This document shows positions 1-6,692 of a stretch of DNA of 9,011 nucleotides, piece after piece. The DNA comes from an uncultured bacterium. Lineage in GTDB: Bacteria; Hydrogenedentota; Hydrogenedentia; Hydrogenedentales; CAITNO01. A program made the position numbers and the translations under genes. The stretch is taken from assembly GCA_937923585.1 (NCBI GenBank), contig CALDSM010000782.1, positions 1 through 9,011 on the forward strand, written 5' to 3'. Each line of letters opens with the position of its first letter. The stretch's first letter is position 1. Below the pieces are notes generated by a model. It did not search any database, was not told where the DNA came from, and saw only the letters and a list, made by a program, of their open reading frames with translations.

Positions 1-1453
1 CCTCGACGGCGAACTCCATCGGAAGGTGGTCGAACACCTCCTTGCAGAAGCCGTTCACCACCATCGAAATGGCGTCCTCCGGCCCGATGCCGCGCGACTG
101 GCAGTAGAACAGCTGGTCCTCGCTGATTTTCGACGTGGACGCCTCGTGCTCCACGCGCGACGACGTATTGCGCACGTCAATGTAGGGGAATGTGTTTGCG
201 CTGCACTTGTCGCCCAGCAGCAGGCTGTCGCACTGCGTGTAGTTCCGGCAGTTCTCCGCCTTTGGCATCACCCGCACCAGGCCGCGGTAGCTGTTGTCGC
301 TGCGGCCCGCCGAAATGGTCTTGGAAATGATCGTGCTGCGCGTGTTCCTGCCGAGGTGGGTCATTTTCGTGCCCGTGTCGGCCTGCTGCAAATTGCGCGT
401 CAGCGCCACCGAGTAGAACTCGCCCACCGAATTGTCGCCCATCAGCAGGCAGCTCGGGTACTTCCAGGTGATGGCCGATCCCGTCTCCACCTGCGTCCAC
501 GAGATGTGCGCGTTGGCGCCCTCGCACTTGCCGCGCTTGGTCACAAAATTGAAAATGCCGCCCCGGCCCTCCTCGTCGCCCGCGTACCAGTTCTGCACCG
601 TCGCGTAGCGGATGGTTGCGTCCTTGTGCGCGATCAGCTCCACCACCGCGGCGTGCAGTTGGTTCTCGTCGCGCATCGGCGCGGTGCAGCCCTCAAGGTA
701 GCTCACCTCGGCGCCCTCGTCGGCGATGATCAGCGTGCGCTCAAACTGGCCGGTCTCGGAGGCGTTGATGCGGAAGTAGGTGGACAGGTCCATCGGGCAC
801 TTCACGCCCTTGGGCACGTACACAAACGACCCGTCGCTGAACACCGCCGAATTGAGCGCCGCGTAGAAATTGTCGCCCGTCGGCACCACGCTGCTGAGGT
901 ACTTCTGCACCAGCTCGGGATGCTCGCGAATCGCCTCGGAGATGGGACAGAAAATAATGCCGCGCCTGCCAAGGATTTCCCTGTGCGTCGTGGCCACGGA
1001 AACGCTGTCGAACACCGCGTCCACCGCCACCCCGGCCAGGATCTTCCGCTCATCCAGCGGAATGCCCAGTTTCTCAAACGTTTCGATCAGTTTGGGATCC
1101 ACCTCGTCGAGGCTTTTCAGGCTCTTCTTGGGTTTGGGTGCCGAGTAATAGCGCAGGTCCTGGAAATCCGGCTGTTCGTAATGGACCTTGGCCCAGTGCG
1201 GCTCTTCCATGCGCAGCCAGTTGCGGTACGCTTTCAGCCGCCATTCGGTCATCCATTCCGGCTCGCCCTTGCGCGACGAAATGGCCCGTACAATGTCCTC
1301 GTTCAGGCCCTTCGGGAACGTGTCCGCCTCGATGTCGGTGGTCCATCCGTACTTGTATTCGCCCTTGGTCAGATCCTCCACCTCGCGGGTGCTGCGTTCC
1401 ACGCGGCTTCCCTCGTAGGTGGCGGTCTCCAAGTTGTCTCTCTGGATGGACAT
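1..1453 (-). CDS. sufB: SufB, Fe-S cluster assembly scaffold subunit (C-terminus cut by window edge)
   Basis: SufB is the scaffold subunit of the cytosolic SufBC(2)D complex, which builds Fe-S clusters and hands them to apoproteins. The reverse strand is open for 484 codons from the ATG at 1453-1451 to the window edge. The N-terminal segment [18 protein letters not shown] and the later [18 protein letters not shown] and TFPYIDVRN blocks are typical of the family. Residues that matter in E. coli SufB are present: Cys256 (E. coli Cys254, in [10 protein letters not shown]), Cys408 (Cys405, in TQCDSLLLG) and His436-Glu437 (His433-Glu434, in [10 protein letters not shown]). The visible end, LPMEFAVE, lies about 10-20 residues before the usual C-terminus, so little is missing. 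The start is supported by GGAG 7 bases upstream on the minus strand. It is transcribed away from the transporter genes; any sufC, sufD or sufS partners must lie beyond position 1. No truncation or frameshift is seen inside it. Confidence 0.97.
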   Translation of the reverse strand, partial: MSIQRDNLETATYEGSRVERSTREVEDLTKGEYKYGWTTDIEADTFPKGLNEDIVRAISSRKGEPEWMTEWRLKAYRNWLRMEEPHWAKVHYEQPDFQDLRYYSAPKPKKSLKSLDEVDPKLIETFEKLGIPLDERKILAGVAVDAVFDSVSVATTHREILGRRGIIFCPISEAIREHPELVQKYLSSVVPTGDNFYAALNSAVFSDGSFVYVPKGVKCPMDLSTYFRINASETGQFERTLIIADEGAEVSYLEGCTAPMRDENQLHAAVVELIAHKDATIRYATVQNWYAGDEEGRGGIFNFVTKRGKCEGANAHISWTQVETGSAITWKYPSCLLMGDNSVGEFYSVALTRNLQQADTGTKMTHLGRNTRSTIISKTISAGRSDNSYRGLVRVMPKAENCRNYTQCDSLLLGDKCSANTFPYIDVRNTSSRVEHEASTSKISEDQLFYCQSRGIGPEDAISMVVNGFCKEVFDHLPMEFAVE

Positions 1454-1503
1454 CACCTTTCTCCGTAAGTTGCGGTTAAGGAATGTAATCGTCTCTTTCC
1501 ACC

Positions 1504-1528
1504 TTGCCACAACCGCTCATTTTGGCAA
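1504..1528. repeat. Inverted repeat TTGCCA-N13-TGGCAA upstream of sufB
   Basis: Perfect 6-base arms at 1504-1509 and 1523-1528 are separated by 13 bases, 51-75 bases upstream of the sufB start. The spacing suits a dimeric regulator binding over the promoter, and SUF operons are often controlled by iron or redox regulators. I do not recognise the site as belonging to a named regulator. Arms of this length can arise by chance in a window this long. Confidence 0.35.
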
Positions 1529-1562
1529 CAGCGTCCGGCGAATGTTCTATTCCCCCAAGCCT

Positions 1563-1577
1563 TTGCGTCAGACGCAA
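1563..1577. repeat. 15-base palindrome in the divergent region
   Basis: Arms TTGCGTC (1563-1569) and GACGCAA (1571-1577) are perfect complements around a single central base. A weaker related inverted repeat, TGACG-CAT-CGTCA, follows at 1603-1615. Both share the GACG/CGTC core, which may indicate two sites for one dimeric regulator. They lie 110-125 bases upstream of sufB and about 220 bases upstream of the lipoprotein gene. This is a candidate operator only; no regulator is encoded in the window. Confidence 0.35.
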
Positions 1578-1782
1578 CAGGAGCGGAGACAGGGACTTGT
1601 GATGACGCATCGTCACCCGTCAGAACGCCTCTTCAGATCGGCGGGGGTATTCTGGCACGGCGACCGGTCGCGCCTCAACAGGCGGTCATCCCATGCGGAC
1701 TTGCCGCCTGCCCACAGCCCCGTTTCTGTCGGCAAACTTGCACCGAAGCCCGCGTTCCGCCTATCGTGCTGGCCGTGACACC

Positions 1783-1790
1783 AAAGGAGG
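1783..1790 (+). promoter_or_regulatory. Strong Shine-Dalgarno site of the sugar-binding lipoprotein gene
   Basis: AAAGGAGG ends 8 bases before the ATG at 1799. This fixes the start there and excludes the in-frame codon at 1766, which would place extra residues before the lipoprotein signal peptide. Confidence 0.9.
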
Positions 1791-1798
1791 TTTTTGCC

Positions 1799-2806
1799 AT
1801 GAAACGATTCGCAGGCTTGTCTGTCATATCCGTCCTGGTGCTGTGCGCCGTGCTGGCCGTTTCGGGATGTTCCCCGTCATCGGACGGAAAGGGCGCCGCG
1901 CCCGTATCGCCCAACGCACCGGCCAAGGCGGAAAAGGCCGGGCCGTACCGGATCGCGCTGGTGATGAAGTCGCTGGCCAACGAGTTCTTCCTCACCATGG
2001 AGAACGGCGCCAAGGCGCACCAGCAGCAGCACGCGTCCGAATACACGCTCATCTCCAACGGCATCAAGGACGAGCAGGACGTGGCGCGGCAGATTGACCT
2101 CGTCGAGCAGATGGTCGCGCAGCGGGTGGACGCGCTGGTCATCGCCCCGGCCGATTCCAAGGCCCTCGTGGGCGTGTGCAAGCGCGCGCAGGACGCGGGC
2201 GTGGTGGTCATCAACATAGACAACAAGTTCGACGGCGGCGTGCTCCAGGAAAAGGGCATCACCATCCCCTTCGTTGGCCCCGACAACCGCAAGGGCGCCA
2301 AACTGGCCGCCGACTATCTCGCCAACAAACTGGAACCGGGCGCGCCCGTGGCGGTGCTCGAGGGCATCCCTAGCGCCTTCAACGGCCAGCAGCGCAAACT
2401 CGGTTTCGACGACGCCATCACCGAAGCCGGGCTGAAACTGGTCACGTCGCAGTCGGCCGGTTGGGAGATGGACAAGGCCAACCAGGTGGCCTCCTCGATC
2501 ATCACGGAGCACCCGGAGGTGAAGGCGCTGCTTTGCGCCAACGACAGCATGGCGCTCGGCGCCGCCGCCGCCGTCCGCGCCGCCGGCAAGACTGGCCAGG
2601 TGCTCATCTGCGGCTACGACGGCATCTCGGCCGTCGAGAACCTCATTCGCGAGGGGCAGATCGTCTGCACCGTGCAGCAGTACGCCGACAAACTCGCCGT
2701 CTTCGGCATTGAGTACGCGCTCCAGGTCCTCCGCGACAAGACCACGCCGCAGGACAAGGAAACGGCGGTGGACCTCGTGACGGCGGAGACGGTGGTGAAG
2801 AAATAA
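1799..2806 (+). CDS. Sugar ABC transporter substrate-binding lipoprotein (RbsB-like, Peripla_BP_4 type)
   Basis: This 335-residue protein is the solute receptor of an ABC importer of the ribose/simple-sugar class. Residues 1-23 are a lipoprotein signal with lipobox VSGC, so Cys24 should be acylated and the protein tethered to a membrane. A flexible Ala/Pro-rich linker runs to about residue 47, followed by a two-lobed periplasmic-binding fold. By my alignment to E. coli RbsB, pocket residues are kept at Asn61, Phe63, Phe64, Asp141, Arg199, Asn248 (in CANDSMALG), Asp274 (in GYDG) and Gln294. Trp222 replaces an aromatic Phe, and Asn142 stands where RbsB has Arg90. The ligand may therefore not be ribose. 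It precedes the ATPase and permease genes on the same strand but is separated from the ATPase gene by a nuclease gene and repeats. The family call is secure; the substrate is unknown. Confidence 0.94.
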   Translation: MKRFAGLSVISVLVLCAVLAVSGCSPSSDGKGAAPVSPNAPAKAEKAGPYRIALVMKSLANEFFLTMENGAKAHQQQHASEYTLISNGIKDEQDVARQIDLVEQMVAQRVDALVIAPADSKALVGVCKRAQDAGVVVINIDNKFDGGVLQEKGITIPFVGPDNRKGAKLAADYLANKLEPGAPVAVLEGIPSAFNGQQRKLGFDDAITEAGLKLVTSQSAGWEMDKANQVASSIITEHPEVKALLCANDSMALGAAAAVRAAGKTGQVLICGYDGISAVENLIREGQIVCTVQQYADKLAVFGIEYALQVLRDKTTPQDKETAVDLVTAETVVKK

Positions 2807-2925
2807 CGCACTGTCATTGACTCCACATGGGGACATGGGTTCTTGGTTGACGGTGAAAGAGCTGAAGGTGTTCAGCATGCCAGGGTTTTAGACCCGAGCG
2901 GCGGCATTGCGCGTATTTTACCAAA

Positions 2926-2968
2926 GCCCCTGCCTCCCCCGTCATTCCCGCGAAAGCGGGAATCCAGG
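2926..2968 (+). repeat. REP-like palindromic repeat, copy 1 (forward)
   Basis: The core is ATTCCCGC-GAAA-GCGGGAAT, an 8-base perfect stem (2944-2951 and 2956-2963) with a GAAA tetraloop, followed by CCAGG. A C-rich lead, GCCCCTGCCTCC, precedes it and is shared in part with copy 3, so the repeated unit is longer than the hairpin. This is the dispersed repeat that reads as FPRKRESR or VIPAQAGIQ when translated. Confidence 0.85.
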
Positions 2969-3070
2969 CTCTCGCGCGAACCTGCCGGCCCCGCTCGGGC
3001 TGAAGTTGTTCTGACTCCTCTCGTAATTAACCTGGTTCGCGGGGCTGCCCGGTTCTTGGTGAAGTCCTCA

Positions 3071-3106
3071 CCTTCCCCGTCATTCGCGAGAAGGCGGGAA
3101 ACCAGG
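3071..3106 (+). repeat. REP-like palindromic repeat, copy 2 (forward, degenerate)
   Basis: This copy has the same order of parts as copy 1: a C-rich lead, CCGTCATTC, then GGCGGGAAACCAGG. Several substitutions (CGCGAGAAGG in the centre) destroy the perfect stem. It ends 8 bases before the nuclease ATG, so it would lie in that gene's leader. Confidence 0.75.
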
Positions 3107-3114
3107 AGTCCGTA

Positions 3115-3405
3115 ATGCGCGAACGGGAACCCGCAGTCCATATCATGGCGAGCAAGCGCAACGGCACTCTTTACGCGGGGGTCACCAGTGACCTTTCCAA
3201 GCGTGTCTGGCAACACAAGACAGACGCATTCGAGGGATTCACAAAGAAGTACGGTGTACACACGCTCGTCTGGTACGAATGGCATGGTGACATGATGTCG
3301 GCCATAGCGCGTGAGAAGCACATCAAGAAATGGAACCGTGCGTGGAAGATCTCAATGATCGAAAAGCGGAATCCGCAATGGCAGGACCTCTATGACGAAT
3401 TATGA
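3115..3405 (+). CDS. Small GIY-YIG nuclease domain protein (COG2827/UPF0213-like)
   Basis: This 96-residue protein consists of a single GIY-YIG domain. The match to the small stand-alone family is clear from SKRNGTLY (13-20), GVTSDLSKRVWQH (22-34), FTKKYGVHTLV (42-52), REKHIKKWNRAWK (66-78) and the ending NPQWQDLYDEL. Expected active-site residues are present: Arg30, His34, the metal-binding Glu67, Asn74 and the tyrosine of the second motif, Tyr20. Two positions are unusual: the tyrosine of the first motif is His9 (AVHIM rather than the common VYI) and the second motif reads YAG rather than YIG. The start at 3115 gives the usual N-terminal length; no good ribosome-binding site precedes it. 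Members of this family lack a settled biological role. It interrupts a sugar-transport operon and is flanked by palindromic repeats, so it is more likely an accessory gene than part of transport. Confidence 0.9.
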   Translation: MREREPAVHIMASKRNGTLYAGVTSDLSKRVWQHKTDAFEGFTKKYGVHTLVWYEWHGDMMSAIAREKHIKKWNRAWKISMIEKRNPQWQDLYDEL

Positions 3406-3465
3406 TACCCTAGGTCACGACTCCTATTGGGATTCGCGCGAAAGGTTGGGTGTTTCGCGCGGAGT

Positions 3466-3507
3466 CCTGGATTCCCGCCTGCGCGGGAATGACGGAGGAG
3501 GCGGGGC
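3466..3507 (-). repeat. REP-like palindromic repeat, copy 3 (reverse orientation)
   Basis: This is the reverse complement of copy 1: CCTGG, then ATTCCCGC (3471-3478), loop CTGC and GCGGGAAT (3483-3490), then GACGG and a G-rich tail matching the C-rich lead of copy 1. The loop differs from GAAA, but the 8-base stem is intact. It ends about 37 bases before the ATPase start and could also act as a transcript-stabilising or attenuating hairpin. Confidence 0.85.
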
Positions 3508-3544
3508 GTTGACGGATTGGGCGTAAATCCCGCATGGTTTGGAC

Positions 3545-5083
3545 ATGACTGAATTCAAGAACACCTACTTCCTTCGCGCCGAAGGGATGGTCAAGGACTA
3601 TCCCGGCGCGCGGGCTTTGGATGGCGTGGACTTCGTGCTGCGCGAGGGCGAGGTGCATGCGCTGGTCGGCGAGAACGGCGCCGGCAAGAGCACGCTGATG
3701 CGCCTGCTCGGCGGCATCACGAAGCCCACCGCCGGAAGCATGTTCCTGGACGGCGTTCCCTATGCGCCCGCGTCGCGCCATGCAGCGGAACGCCTCGGCA
3801 TCCGTTTCGTCATGCAGGAACTGAACCTCGTCCCCACGCTGTCCGTCGGGGAAAATATCTTCCTCGACGCCCTTCCGTCGCGTCTCGGTTTTGTCCGGCG
3901 TGCCGCATTGGACGCCGCCGCGCGCGACGCCATGGCGACCGTTGGGTTGTCGGGCATTGATCCGCGCACCCCTGTCGGGGCGCTCGGCGTGGGCGAACAG
4001 CAGATGGTGGAGATCGCCCGCGGTCTCGCCGGCACCTGCTGTGTCCTCATTCTGGACGAGCCGACGGCTTCGTTGACGGACCGTGAAGCGGAGCTGCTTT
4101 TTGAGAACATCGCGCGGCTCCGCCGCGAAGGCATCGCCGTGGTCTACATCTCGCATCGCATGGAGGAAATCCTCCGTTTGGCCGACCGCGTCACCATCCT
4201 GCGCGACGGAAAGGTTGTCTCCACCCACGCCGCCAGTGAATTGACCGTGGATGAAATTGTGCGGCGCATGGTGGGCCGTGACATTGGTGAAACGGACGCC
4301 GTGTCCTCCGCGCAGCCCGGCGCGCCGTTGCTGCGCGTGGAAGACCTGTGCCTGGGGTCGCGCGTGCGCGACGTGAGCTTCTCCGTGCAGCCCGGCGAGA
4401 TTCTCGGTTTTGCCGGGCTCATGGGTTCGGGCCGCACGGAAACGATGCGCGCCGTTTTCGGCGCGGACCGGCCCGAATCGGGCCGAATCTATCTGGGCGG
4501 GTCCGAACTGCCCGCGCGCATACGCGGCCCGCGCGACGCGGTGCGGCTGGGAATGGCCCTGCTGACGGAGGACCGCAAAGGCCAGGGCCTGCTGCTGCCG
4601 CGGCCCATCCGCGAAAACGTGACGCTGGCGGACCTGCGCAACCTGTCCGGGCCCATTGGCTGGATACGCCGGAGCGCCGAGGCCGCCGCCGCGCGGCGCT
4701 GGATCGAACGGCTGGCGGTGCGCTGCGCCGGGGCCGATCAGGCGGCCGGTGAACTCAGCGGGGGCAACCAGCAGAAGGTCGTGCTGGCGCGCTGGCTCCA
4801 CCGCGACTGCCGTGTCATCATTTTCGACGAGCCAACGCGCGGCATAGACGTGGGCGCCAAGTTCGAATTGTACAAGCGCATGCGCGAACTGGCCGCGGCG
4901 GGGAAAGCGCTCGTCGTGGTCTCGTCGGACCTCAAGGAACTGCTCGGCCTGTGCGACCGCATCGCCGTCATGAGCGCGGGACGCGTCGCCGAAGTCTTCA
5001 CCCGGGGTGATTGGACCGAGGACAGGATCATGGCCGCGGCGCTCAGCGGGCATCTGGGCGAGGCGGCGGCAGGTCAATCATGA
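3545..5083 (+). CDS. Sugar ABC transporter ATP-binding protein with two fused ATPase domains (RbsA/MglA type)
   Basis: This 512-residue protein powers sugar import and has the normal length for a fused double-ATPase. Domain 1 has Walker A GENGAGKST (42-50, Lys48), Q-loop MQE near 91, an atypical signature LGVGEQQ (about 147-153), Walker B ILDEP (Asp171, Glu172) and the H-loop His204. Domain 2 has GLMGSGRT (291-298), which lacks the Walker A lysine, a canonical LSGGN signature (404-408), Walker B IIFDEP (Asp428, Glu429), and Ser-Asp where the H-loop histidine should be. Degenerate catalysis in the second half is normal for the RbsA/MglA family. The ATG at 3545 was chosen; an in-frame TTG at 3539 adds two residues. 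No strong ribosome-binding site is visible, and the start lies close behind repeat copy 3. The stop codon overlaps the first bases of the downstream repeat element. Confidence 0.96.
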   Translation: MTEFKNTYFLRAEGMVKDYPGARALDGVDFVLREGEVHALVGENGAGKSTLMRLLGGITKPTAGSMFLDGVPYAPASRHAAERLGIRFVMQELNLVPTLSVGENIFLDALPSRLGFVRRAALDAAARDAMATVGLSGIDPRTPVGALGVGEQQMVEIARGLAGTCCVLILDEPTASLTDREAELLFENIARLRREGIAVVYISHRMEEILRLADRVTILRDGKVVSTHAASELTVDEIVRRMVGRDIGETDAVSSAQPGAPLLRVEDLCLGSRVRDVSFSVQPGEILGFAGLMGSGRTETMRAVFGADRPESGRIYLGGSELPARIRGPRDAVRLGMALLTEDRKGQGLLLPRPIRENVTLADLRNLSGPIGWIRRSAEAAAARRWIERLAVRCAGADQAAGELSGGNQQKVVLARWLHRDCRVIIFDEPTRGIDVGAKFELYKRMRELAAAGKALVVVSSDLKELLGLCDRIAVMSAGRVAEVFTRGDWTEDRIMAAALSGHLGEAAAGQS

Positions 5084-5285
5084 GCCACGAAGGACACGAA
5101 GGAAGAGCACCACACGCAGACGGATTTCGAAGCAAACGGTTCTTCTGCAATTGGAATGTCATTGGAACAAAGAATTGGACATGGATGCCAGGATTAAATC
5201 CACAAGCACCCGCCCTTCTATCCTGTGCATCCTGTTTATCCATGTCAATTACCCCTTCTTCGTGACCTTCGTGCCTCTGTGGTTC
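5082..5285. repeat. MITE-like element with nested inverted ends between ATPase and permease genes
   Basis: The left end at 5082-5102 (GAGCCAC, then ACGAAGG) is an imperfect inverted match to the right end at 5266-5285, whose complement begins GAACCAC and also holds CACGAAGG. Inside lies a second inverted pair: AATTGGACATGGAT at 5173-5186 and the complement of AATTGACATGGAT at 5238-5250, followed on both arms by AGGAT. The transcript could fold into a long interrupted hairpin. No protein is encoded; the short open frames here read as low-complexity peptides such as RHEGHEE. The left end overlaps the ATPase stop codon. A loose echo of the 5094-5113 sequence (ACACGA, AGGAAGA, GCAC) recurs near 5301-5330, so the element or its debris may extend towards the permease start. 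Confidence 0.65.
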
Positions 5286-5346
5286 AAATACTGAAAAAGC
5301 TGCACACGAGACAAAGGAAGAAGCACACAACTGGGAACTGGACAAT

Positions 5347-6294
<948 letters not shown>

Positions 6295-6324
6295 CCTCGC
6301 ATCGCGAAACAGCAGGCACAGACA

Positions 6325-6365
6325 CGCCTTTCAAACTGCCGAAAGGCGAGTCAGTCCCCGTTTTT
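6325..6365 (+). terminator. Terminator-like hairpin after the permease gene
   Basis: Perfect 8-base arms CGCCTTTC (6325-6332) and GAAAGGCG (6341-6348) with an 8-base loop begin 31 bases after the permease stop. A run of five T residues occurs at 6361-6365, about 12 bases after the stem, which is farther than in a standard intrinsic terminator. It may be a weak terminator or a 3'-end stabilising hairpin. Confidence 0.4.
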
Positions 6366-6445
6366 CGCTTGGTCTTCTTTGTTTAGGTGGCATCAATTGT
6401 GACTCACTACACCAGAACATCCTTGTAGCAGTGCGGGCCAACAAC

Positions 6446-6481
6446 GTCCCTTTGGTCCCTTCAGTCCCTTGCGTCCTTTGC
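6446..6481 (+). repeat. Four tandem 9-base units (GTCCCTTNN)
   Basis: Units GTCCCTTTG, GTCCCTTCA, GTCCCTTGC and GTCCTTTGC follow one another without gaps. The last has one change in the GTCCCTT core. The 9-base period is a multiple of three and gives repeated KGT-like peptides on the minus strand, but there is no sign of a real gene. Probably a small intergenic tandem repeat. Confidence 0.75.
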
Positions 6482-6574
6482 CTTGGAGAGGATATCCAAA
6501 GAATAGTATTGCCGGGCATAGGATAATCTTCTGCTTTTTCGGAGCGCCCCACCCGCTTTTATTGAAAATAGCAC

Positions 6575-6622
6575 CCAAGAAATGTCCTTGTATGCTATAA
6601 TGACGGCTGTGACATTTCTTGG
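6575..6622. repeat. Perfect 12-base inverted repeat centred on the protease promoter
   Basis: CCAAGAAATGTC (6575-6586) and its exact complement GACATTTCTTGG (6611-6622) are separated by 24 bases. The centre of symmetry falls within the TATAAT box at 6596-6601. Arms this long are unlikely by chance. Possible roles are a binding site for a dimeric regulator straddling the promoter, a hairpin, or the ends of a tiny invertible or relic element. Confidence 0.8.
6593..6601 (+). promoter_or_regulatory. Extended -10 promoter of the secreted protease gene
   Basis: TGC-TATAAT is a perfect consensus -10 box preceded by the TGn extension. No -35 box stands at 16-18 bases upstream; TTGAAA at 6562-6567 is too distant. 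Extended -10 promoters can work without a good -35, or with an activator. Transcription would start near 6608, giving a leader of about 85 bases, and the start would lie beside the right arm of the inverted repeat. Confidence 0.6.
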
Positions 6623-6692
6623 CGCTGCCTTGGGGCATGCAGTGTCATTCCACTCGGATAACGGTCAGAAAAGCAGTATGGCGGGCACGACA

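Larger units (their letters stand above)
1454..1798. promoter_or_regulatory. Divergent intergenic region between sufB and the sugar-binding lipoprotein gene
   Basis: This 345-base gap separates two divergently read genes, so it should hold both promoters. I see no convincing ORF. For sufB, a weak minus-strand pair is TTGTGG followed 17 bases later by ATTACA, about 20-60 bases before the ATG. For the lipoprotein gene, a weak pair is TTGCAC at 1738-1743 and TATCGT at 1762-1767. Neither is strong. The region holds several inverted repeats: the two most plausible operators are listed separately, and 1679-1685 with 1704-1710 (CAGGCGG/CCGCCTG) is another. No riboswitch or RNA gene was recognised. 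Confidence 0.4.
2807..3114. other. Intergenic stretch carrying two palindromic repeat copies
   Basis: No credible gene is present. The first 120 bases after the lipoprotein gene show nothing I can name, and no clear terminator. The rest holds two direct copies of a repeat with a palindromic core, at 2926-2968 and 3071-3106. The short open frame across this region is explained by the repeat, which reads as the peptide FPRKRESR, a familiar artefact of this repeat type. Confidence 0.7.
2926..3507. mobile_element. Putative repeat-bounded GIY-YIG cassette inserted in the transporter operon
   Basis: A nuclease gene (3115-3405) is bounded on the left by two forward copies of a palindromic repeat and on the right by one reverse-complement copy. 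The unit is about 580 bases and sits between the binding-protein and ATPase genes of one importer, which normally lie next to each other. This is what a small mobile or hitch-hiking cassette would look like. No target-site duplication was identified, and movement is inferred from layout alone. The alternative is independent accumulation of repeats and a nuclease gene in a tolerant intergenic site. Confidence 0.4.
6295..6574. other. Intergenic stretch downstream of the permease gene
   Basis: No credible gene is seen on either strand in this part of the gap. It contains a terminator-like hairpin (6325-6348) and four 9-base tandem units (6446-6481), listed separately. Open frames crossing it carry repeat-derived strings such as GTEGTKGT and no recognisable domain. 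The region is visibly more AT-rich near 6500-6600 than the flanking genes, consistent with a promoter zone ahead of the protease gene. Confidence 0.6.

Noticed and set aside
26..1468. A 480-codon plus-strand open frame opposite sufB
   Set aside because: It is the antisense shadow of a clear sufB gene; its His/Arg/Ala-rich sequence matches no fold I know and reflects GC-rich codon use.
1660..1671. Perfect palindrome GCGACCGGTCGC in the divergent region as a LacI-type operator
   Set aside because: It has a central CG as LacI-family sites do, but 6-base arms are expected about twice by chance in a GC-rich window of this size, and no regulator gene is nearby.
2926..3507. Possible CRISPR array from the repeated palindromes
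   Set aside because: Only three copies, unevenly spaced, one inverted and one degenerate, with a gene between them and no cas genes.
3410..5077. A 555-codon minus-strand open frame opposite the ATPase gene
   Set aside because: Antisense of an unmistakable double-ATPase gene; its N-terminal part includes VIPAQAGIQ, a translation of the palindromic repeat.
6600..6692. Earlier in-frame ATG at 6600 for the protease
   Set aside because: It overlaps the TATAAT box, so transcripts would start after it, and it would put about 30 non-hydrophobic residues before a good signal peptide.
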